63,805 bases of DNA, taken from positions 1 through 63,805 of the forward strand of contig NZ_FOAA01000020.1 of assembly GCF_900109495.1 (NCBI RefSeq), in the 5' to 3' direction. Of the stretch, positions 58,828 through 63,805 are shown in pieces. The stretch's first letter is position 1. Each line of letters opens with the position of its first letter. The translations under genes were made by a program, and so were the position numbers. The stretch is from Ectothiorhodospira marina (GTDB lineage Bacteria; Pseudomonadota; Gammaproteobacteria; Ectothiorhodospirales; Ectothiorhodospiraceae). The notes beneath the pieces were generated by a model that ran no database searches, had not been told where the DNA came from, and was given only the letters and a program-made list of their open reading frames with translations.

Positions 58828-59008
58828 GCCTTGGGCGGCAAAAAATTTCCCCTCTATTGCCGCCGCCAGTATAAACCAGCCGGTGAGGTGGCTCCAAAGA
58901 GGCATACGATTGCCGCCCTGTGGTGATAGGCGGCCGCATTGAGCCTCCGGGCGGCAGTAAGGTGCAACGGGAGAGGCTGCCAGGCCAGGCTGGCCTGGTG
59001 GTGCGAAG

Positions 59009-59323
59009 TGCCTGTTCGAGGCGATGTGCAAGGTCCACAAGGATCGCACCGTCAGCCTCGACGGCGTCCTCTATGAGGTGGATGCCGCCCTGATCGGCGA
59101 GCGTGTCACCCTGCGCTACGACCCTGGCGCGGCACGGCGTGGGGTCCAGGTCCACCACCAGGGGCGGTTCCTGGAAACGGCCAAGCCCGTGGATGTGTAT
59201 GCCAACTGCTTCGTCAAACGCAACCAGCCCTCGCGCGAGGCCCGCAGCGAGGATCAGGCCCCGCAGCCCACGCCCTCGGGGATGCACTGGCGGGACTTCG
59301 ATGCCGAGTCATCGGAGGACTGA
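59009..59323 (+). pseudogene. C-terminal fragment of a DDE (Mu/IS21-type) transposase
   Basis: From about 59009 the plus frame reads VHKDRTVSLDGVLYEVDAAL, YDPGAARRGVQVHHQGR and PVDVYANCFVKRNQ. This is the beta-barrel C-terminal region of DDE integrase/transposases that pair with an ExeA-like ATPase. The catalytic core is missing; upstream DNA is the flagellin promoter region. The stop at 59323 is 4 bp before the ATPase fragment, the native order. Confidence 0.75.
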
Positions 59324-59327
59324 GGCC

Positions 59328-59682
59328 ATGTACTGCAAGCACTTCGGCCTGACCGCCTATCCCTTCGAACCGACCGTGGCCAGTGAGGATCTGTTCGAGT
59401 CCCAGACCCTGCGCGAGGCCCAGGCCCGGCTCAGGCACCTGCTGCAGCTGCGCGGCATCAGCCTGCTCACCGGCGAGGCCGGCAACGGCAAGACCACCGC
59501 CTGCCGACGCATCACCAGCAGCCTGCACCCGGGACTGTACCGCACCTTCTATCCCCCTCACCACCGGCAACGTACATGGACATGTACAAGTCCATCGCCT
59601 GGGAACTGGGACTGCCCGCCGAACGTAACCGCGCCAGTGCCTTCCGCCTGGTGCGTGCCGAGATCTCCCGACTCACTGTTGT
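59328..59682 (+). pseudogene. ExeA-like AAA ATPase of the same transposon, frameshifted and truncated
   Basis: Starts MYCKHFGLTAYPFEPTVASE with Walker A ISLLTGEAGNGKTTACRRI. After about 59555 the sequence shifts frame and continues as MDMYKSIAWELGLPAERNRA and RLVRAEISRLT, then loses all similarity at about 59682. It is a dead transposition ATPase; Walker B and the rest are absent. Confidence 0.75.
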
Positions 59683-59699
59683 TTCCCAGATTATTTCCC

Positions 59700-59994
59700 G
59701 CCTCTTTTCCCACGCAGATCCTGGCTGCAGGCCGGAGATTTTCCCGGATTATGCCCTCGGGTGGAAGATTCCTGGAAGGTGAACGGATGCGGGAAGCTGG
59801 GGGCGACCTGCGCATTGAAGCTCAGGGGGAGCCGGCCACAGAAATCCACTTTGGCATGGCGGTGCGCGGCGAACAGGGCAAACGATGGGAAACCCCGGTC
59901 ATAGAGAGCCAGATCTTCTGTATTCGATCAGGCTCATCAACACATCAACCAGTGCCGTGCGCTCCGCGTCGGGAATGTCGGGCAGCTTGATCAT
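59700..59994 (-). pseudogene. IS4-family-like transposase remnant
   Basis: On the minus strand a frame opens with MIKLPDIPDAERTALVDVLM and stops at TGA. An overlapping frame continues with LYDRGFPSFALFAAHRHAKV and FCGRLPLSFNAQV, a stretch typical of IS4-type transposases. The two pieces should be far apart in an intact enzyme, so a large internal deletion has occurred. Confidence 0.5.
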
Positions 59995-60128
59995 CGCAGG
60001 TCTTTTCCGGATCACTCAGGACAAGGGCCAAAGGAAGGCATCTGATGCCATGGTAGCGAATCATCGCCCCAAGGTTGCCATGACTTATTGAGAAGTTACC
60101 TAAGTTGACGACATTGGCCCTTACCCGA

Positions 60129-60887
60129 TTATGTCTGCGAATTGACGATTTCATCTATTTTCCTATGGATATCGAATGTTTCAGGATGTTTTCTTGAAAG
60201 AGCTAGAAGCGTCATAGAATATACAGCTGCAGCCAATCCAAATGCATTTTCAAGCTGCCTATTTACATAAGCATCACTGATGTCAGCCCCCGAATCATTT
60301 GCTTCCGGCCCAGCATGTACAAAGGTAGACAACTCGGAGTATTCAAGCATCATAGGAGCGAAAACTTCTAATTTATTTTTGAAAAAGTAATTTTCGTTTG
60401 CCTCAAAATACTTCGCTACGTTGCGGTAGCCGAATTGATCAAATGCATCCTTTAGTTCCGCTGATGTTTTGCTTGCAGCTTCGTCGCTCAATTTTTCGAT
60501 TGCTTTTTTATAACGCACCATTGAAGAATCTTTCCCCACTAGATCCTTGTAGAGTTTCAGAGCATTGCCATAGCTCTTCAGTTCATGGGCTCTGGCAAAT
60601 ATTAGGTTATCTTTACCAACGTCATTATTGTTCTCGCTTGAATATCTGTACATTAAAATTAAAAATTTTGCGTAATGCTCAATCAATGATCGAAATAGAA
60701 CATTGCTTGAGTAAATATTATTCTCTTTGTGGCATGATATTATTGCAACCTTAAGATTATGCAAGCCTGTAGCAACTCCAATAATACTCTTTAAAGATTG
60801 ATAGCTACCTGATTTTTCATCTAGAGCTATCTCCTCTATAGCTCTATAAAAAAGAGCACTAACTTTCTCATCCATAACTCGGTTCAT
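60129..60887 (-). CDS. AT-rich orphan gene, unknown function (possible DUF5677/HEPN-like)
   Basis: A 252-residue helical protein in DNA much poorer in GC than its surroundings, pointing to recent transfer. NVLFRSLIEHYAKFLILMYR and the later ELSTFVHAGPEAND resemble the conserved pieces of DUF5677-type proteins, which are HEPN-like in fold; this is a weak similarity from memory. There is no signal peptide. It lies alone among transposon debris between the two flagellin genes. A defence or stress role is possible but not shown. Confidence 0.6.
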   Translation of the reverse strand: MNRVMDEKVSALFYRAIEEIALDEKSGSYQSLKSIIGVATGLHNLKVAIISCHKENNIYSSNVLFRSLIEHYAKFLILMYRYSSENNNDVGKDNLIFARAHELKSYGNALKLYKDLVGKDSSMVRYKKAIEKLSDEAASKTSAELKDAFDQFGYRNVAKYFEANENYFFKNKLEVFAPMMLEYSELSTFVHAGPEANDSGADISDAYVNRQLENAFGLAAAVYSMTLLALSRKHPETFDIHRKIDEIVNSQT

Positions 60888-61260
60888 ACAATCTCCTTAA
60901 AGCGACATAACGCAAGTGGTAATGGGCGGCCACCCTGTCTGTCAACCTTAAGCCATACAGCCCCTTTTGAAACCATTCGCCAGGGCGACTTGTGCGACGA
61001 CGCCGTGAATTATCGCGAGTTCCATTTGCTGCGGCGGCGTGTATAGCGTGGGTTTGGGTCGCACCCTATCCGCAGATTGCCACACCAAGAGGGCAAGGGG
61101 TTGCCGGTTCGGCGGCATGGTTTTCCCGCTTGGCTCCCTCTTTTAGTTTTGATCATGGGAGCGATTGTGCGGGGATGGCAAGTCTGAGCGTGGATTTAAG
61201 ACACACCCATCTTATTGTTTTATTGAACTTTTAATGTGAACTGAGCCGGCAGGATGCTGG
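60888..61260. other. Intergenic region upstream of flagellin 2
   Basis: About 370 bp of mixed composition, AT-rich at 61140-61240, with no gene, RNA or repeat that I can support. It separates the orphan gene from the flagellin 2 promoter. Confidence 0.4.
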
Positions 61261-61272
61261 CGCTTGAACAAT

Positions 61273-61290
61273 TTGGCATGACTAGTGCTT
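61273..61290 (+). promoter_or_regulatory. Sigma-54 promoter of flagellin 2 (candidate)
   Basis: TTGGCATG-N4-GTGCTT has the GG-N10-GC core of sigma-54 promoters (consensus TTGGCACG-N4-TTGCW), 113 bp before the start codon. I find no good sigma-28 match upstream of this gene. Confidence 0.55.
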
Positions 61291-61402
61291 CAGGCAGATT
61301 GAGCGCAGTGCGAGTGCCCGGTGTCCATCGGGCCACGCCATTGGCCACCGCGGCTGCGCACTTTGATATCTGCCGCTACAAAATACTGAGGGAGCACACA
61401 TC

Positions 61403-63124
61403 ATGTCTCAGGTCATCAATACCAACATTGCCTCGCTGAATGCTCAGCGTAATCTCAACTCCAGCCAGAGTCAGCTCAACGTGGCCCTGGAACGGCTGTC
61501 ATCCGGGCTGCGCATCAATAGCGCCAAGGACGACGCCGCCGGTCTGGCCATTGCGGAACGCTTCACTTCTCAGATCAACGGCCTGAACCAGGGCGTGCGT
61601 AATGCCAACGATGGCGTGAGCTACGCCCAGACCGCCGAGGGCGCGCTGGGTGAAGTGGCCAACCTGATGCAGCGGGTTCGACAGCTGTCTGTGCAATCGG
61701 CCAACGCCACCAACTCCGCCTCGGACCGCGCCGCCCTGAATCAGGAGGTTCAGCAGGCGGTGGAAGAGATCAACCGCATTGCATCCACCACCCAGTTCAA
61801 TGGTCAGAACATCCTCGATGGTACGCTGGAAAACCTGATCTTTCAGGTGGGAGCGAACTCTGGGCAGACCATCGCGGCTGGTGGGATTGATTCCCGGGGG
61901 AGTGTGTTGGGAGCGGTACTGGATGGGACTTCGGAGATGTGGGCTGGGGCTCAGGTTTATGAGATTGATTTAGATGGTGCCACTTTTCCCGCCTCGGCTA
62001 CCACTTTAGCTATTAATGACACCGATTACACGGTCACTGACACCCCTGCTGACATTGGTGCACTAGTGAATGATATCAATGATAACGCAGGCTTACCTGA
62101 TGGCATTCGTGCAACCTCAGCGGGCAACAACCTGATCTTTATTAATGAATCCGGGGAAAAGGTCGATATTAAGTTTTCGCTTAACGATGGAACCGATGAA
62201 TACTCGGGTATGAGTCAGAGTTTTTCAGGCCAACAAACCATTGACTTAAGTGGTGCCACTTTTCCCGCCTCGGCTACCACTTTAGCTATTAATGACACCG
62301 ATTACACGGTCACTGACACCCCTGCTGACATTGGTGCACTAGTGAATGATATCAATGATAACGCAGGCTTACCTGATGGCATTCGTGCAACCTCAGCGGG
62401 CAACAACCTGATCTTTATTAATGAATCCGGGGAAAAGGTCGATATTAAGTTTTCGCTTAACGATGGAACCGATGAATACTCCCTAAGTGGCACCGTTCCT
62501 GCCATCACTCAGGACACTCTCACCCTCGACCAATACCTAAGCGATAGCAACACCGCCAACTTCACCGTCCAGGTCAACGGCACCAACGAAGATCCCATTA
62601 GCATCGATATCGAAGGAGCCCGGTCCTTCTCCGACGTGATCAGCCAGATCAACGCTCGAGCCACAGAGACGGGTGTATCGGCCAATCTGTCACCCGATGG
62701 CAAGGAGATCAACTTCACCTCGGACTTCGGGCAACCCTTCGATGTCACGATCGAGACGGATCTTGGGACTCCGCCCATCACCGTGAATGCCACGGAAGAG
62801 GACAACACCTTCCGCGTCGACAACTTCGCGGTGGATACCCTCGAAAACGCCAACAACACCCTGCTGGCGGTGGACTATGCCATCCAGCAGGTGAGTGGCT
62901 TCCGGGCGCAGCTGGGTGCCATCCAGAATCGCTTCGACAGCAATATCGCCAATCTGCAGGTAGGTTCGGAAAATCTAAGCGCCTCCCGCTCCCGCATCCT
63001 GGACGCGGACTTCGCAGCCGAGACGGCGGCGCTCACCCGAGGCCAGATCCTGCAGCAGGCGGGCACTTCGGTACTGGCCCAGGCAAACCAGCTGCCGCAG
63101 AACGTCCTGCAGTTGTTGCAGTAA
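61403..63124 (+). CDS. Flagellin, copy 2, with internal tandem duplication
   Basis: A 573-residue flagellin with the same conserved ends as copy 1 (SQVINTNIASLNAQRNLNSS; LQVGSENLSASRSRILDADF; LAQANQLPQNVLQLLQ). The central part contains two copies of a 77-residue block (GATFPASATTLAINDTDYTV ... NDGTDEY) joined by a 15-residue linker. The duplicated DNA is AT-richer than the conserved ends. It is oriented opposite to copy 1 and lies outside the flaG-fliD group. AGGGAG precedes the ATG. Confidence 0.95.
   Translation: MSQVINTNIASLNAQRNLNSSQSQLNVALERLSSGLRINSAKDDAAGLAIAERFTSQINGLNQGVRNANDGVSYAQTAEGALGEVANLMQRVRQLSVQSANATNSASDRAALNQEVQQAVEEINRIASTTQFNGQNILDGTLENLIFQVGANSGQTIAAGGIDSRGSVLGAVLDGTSEMWAGAQVYEIDLDGATFPASATTLAINDTDYTVTDTPADIGALVNDINDNAGLPDGIRATSAGNNLIFINESGEKVDIKFSLNDGTDEYSGMSQSFSGQQTIDLSGATFPASATTLAINDTDYTVTDTPADIGALVNDINDNAGLPDGIRATSAGNNLIFINESGEKVDIKFSLNDGTDEYSLSGTVPAITQDTLTLDQYLSDSNTANFTVQVNGTNEDPISIDIEGARSFSDVISQINARATETGVSANLSPDGKEINFTSDFGQPFDVTIETDLGTPPITVNATEEDNTFRVDNFAVDTLENANNTLLAVDYAIQQVSGFRAQLGAIQNRFDSNIANLQVGSENLSASRSRILDADFAAETAALTRGQILQQAGTSVLAQANQLPQNVLQLLQ
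61976..62481 (+). repeat. Perfect tandem duplication inside flagellin 2
   Basis: Bases 61976-62205 recur at 62252-62481 with no difference I could find (230 bp, period 276 bp, in frame). The linker 62206-62251 is unique. Perfect identity implies a recent event or ongoing gene conversion. Confidence 0.92.
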
Positions 63125-63156
63125 GCCGCTCTCCTCTCCCTCGGTAGCGGCAGCAC

Positions 63157-63191
63157 GGCGGGGTAGGGTTAACCCTACCCCGCCACTTTTT
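63157..63191 (+). terminator. Terminator of flagellin 2
   Basis: A perfect 28 bp palindrome (arms 63157-63170 and 63171-63184, GGCGGGGTAGGG... / ...CCCTACCCCGCC) is followed by ACTTTTTAT, 33 bp after the flagellin stop. Confidence 0.9.
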
Positions 63192-63210
63192 ATGATTCGG
63201 GATGCGTGCC

Positions 63211-63493
63211 CTATTCCCGATATGGCGGCCACTGGCGCGAGGTATGCACCAGGGCCAACACCCACACCGTTTCGCCATCGATCTCATACACGAGGCGATA
63301 CCTTTCGTGCGGTATCAGTGCAGGTGCCTGGAATCCTGCCCGTCTTGCCCATTTTTGGATGCGTGGCCAGCCAGTTGGCTGCATCACTGAAAAGCCCATC
63401 CATGCGGACGGCCGCTCCGGGGTCTTCAGCCGCGATGTAGTCCCAGATGTCAGCGCGGTCTTGTTCCGCCTCTTGCGCCTAGACGACGATCAC
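63211..63493 (-). pseudogene. ParE-type toxin pseudogene
   Basis: Read on the minus strand from a GTG at 63493: VIVV, an in-frame TAG, then AQEAEQDRADIWDYIAAEDP and WLATHPKMGKTGRIPGT. A frameshift follows near 63332, then LIPHERYRLVYEIDGETVWV and LALVHTSRQWPP. Put together this is a full RelE/ParE-family toxin, killed by one nonsense codon and one small deletion. The upstream antitoxin is not recognisable. Confidence 0.8.
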
Positions 63494-63610
63494 GTTTGCC
63501 AGACGCTACTCGGTTGCGCTTGGCGGCGAACATGGCTTCGTGATTACGATGCGTAGACTGAAAAGTAGCTGGATGGGCCGCTAGGCAGCCAGTTGGTCGT
63601 TGGCCTTCTT

Positions 63611-63805
63611 ACCTTAGGACACCCACTTTGTTATTGACTCAAGTGCACCGCCCCACTAAGATCGTTCCATGACCCAACCCCGCGCCTCCCAGATCTGCCT
63701 TGATGACACACCCTGGTATCACGTGGTGTCCCGCTGCGTGCGGCGGGCGTTTCTCTGTGGCCAGGATTCAGTCACCGGCAACAACTATGAGCATCGGCGC
63801 GGCTG
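63611..63805. repeat. Right terminal inverted repeat (RAYT 5' end plus leader)
   Basis: Inverted partner of 1-195 with four mismatches. It includes 58 bp of leader (ACCTTAGGACACCC...) and the first 45 RAYT codons. Confidence 0.9.
63669..63805 (+). CDS. REP-associated tyrosine transposase (RAYT), N-terminal part, cut by window edge
   Basis: The ATG at 63669 opens a frame [20 protein letters not shown] ... that leaves the window after 45 codons. It is identical in protein to the left copy except for one residue (Asn for Asp near position 42). The RAYT family is implied by [13 protein letters not shown] and RRAFLCG. The catalytic HUH/Tyr part is outside the window. Confidence 0.75.
   Translation, partial: MTQPRASQICLDDTPWYHVVSRCVRRAFLCGQDSVTGNNYEHRRG

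Noticed and set aside
59009-59994. An active transposon between the flagellin genes
   Set aside because: All pieces are truncated or frameshifted and no matching terminal inverted repeats were found.
61320-61400. Sigma-28 promoter directly upstream of flagellin 2
   Set aside because: A GCCG-like -10 near 61371 has no TAAA at the required 15 bp spacing.

Overview
This 63.8 kb, GC-rich window reads as chromosomal DNA of a flagellated gammaproteobacterium. A complete seven-gene Mrp Na+/H+ antiporter operon, a phasin, a KamA-type radical SAM enzyme and acid-rich proteins suggest a halophilic or alkaliphilic member of the Ectothiorhodospiraceae or a relative. That placement is inference; no rRNA is present. 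Gene order follows known gammaproteobacterial blocks: fabD-fabG-acpP-fabF-pabC-mltG-tmk-holB-pilZ-tatD; clpA-clpS and icd; nudJ-mnmA-hflD...purB; and fliC-flaG-fliD-fliS-fliT.

Layout. 1-195: 5' end of a REP-associated (Y1/IS200-like) transposase gene; a 98% identical inverted copy closes the window (63611-63805). 346-13111: thiD, the mrpABCDEFG operon, a broken quinone reductase, a lipoprotein, a phasin, a DJ-1/PfpI protein, maeB and an SDR. 13651-17872: bioA, kamA and a class V aminotransferase. 17877-26182: the fatty-acid/cell-wall/replication cluster on the minus strand. 26350-30646: infA, clpA, clpS, icd. 31018-45849: nudJ, mnmA, hflD, then a block with divergent acnB/acnA, a HDOD/GGDEF-EAL signalling trio and fumC, then purB. 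46447-54038: dusA, then an accessory island with two nucleotidyltransferase/HEPN pairs, two HigBA-type pairs, an antitoxin remnant, a TauE/SafE exporter and an atypical SDR. 54115-58701: flagellar filament genes. 58702-61272: a graveyard of transposase pieces plus an AT-rich orphan gene. 61403-63124: a second, oppositely oriented flagellin with an internal perfect duplication, then a dead parE.

The intergenic DNA is unusually structured. At least four palindromic repeat families occur: (A) GTGGGAGCGGCC-type REPs; (B) GTAG-headed hairpins with TTCGCGAA, TTCGAGAA or TTCCCGAA centres; (C) CTCTCCC/GGGAGAG units; (D) ~117 bp long-armed inverted repeats. Families A and B often occur as inverted pairs (REPINs). 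They have been tandemly amplified, in places together with the 3' tail of the neighbouring gene (dusA, hflD). The first nucleotidyltransferase/HEPN pair sits exactly between two direct copies of a segment made of the dusA 5' end, a REPIN array and the tauE leader. The best candidates for something not yet described are this link between REPIN amplification, gene-end duplication and toxin-antitoxin acquisition, and the opposed flagellin pair with apparently different sigma-factor control.
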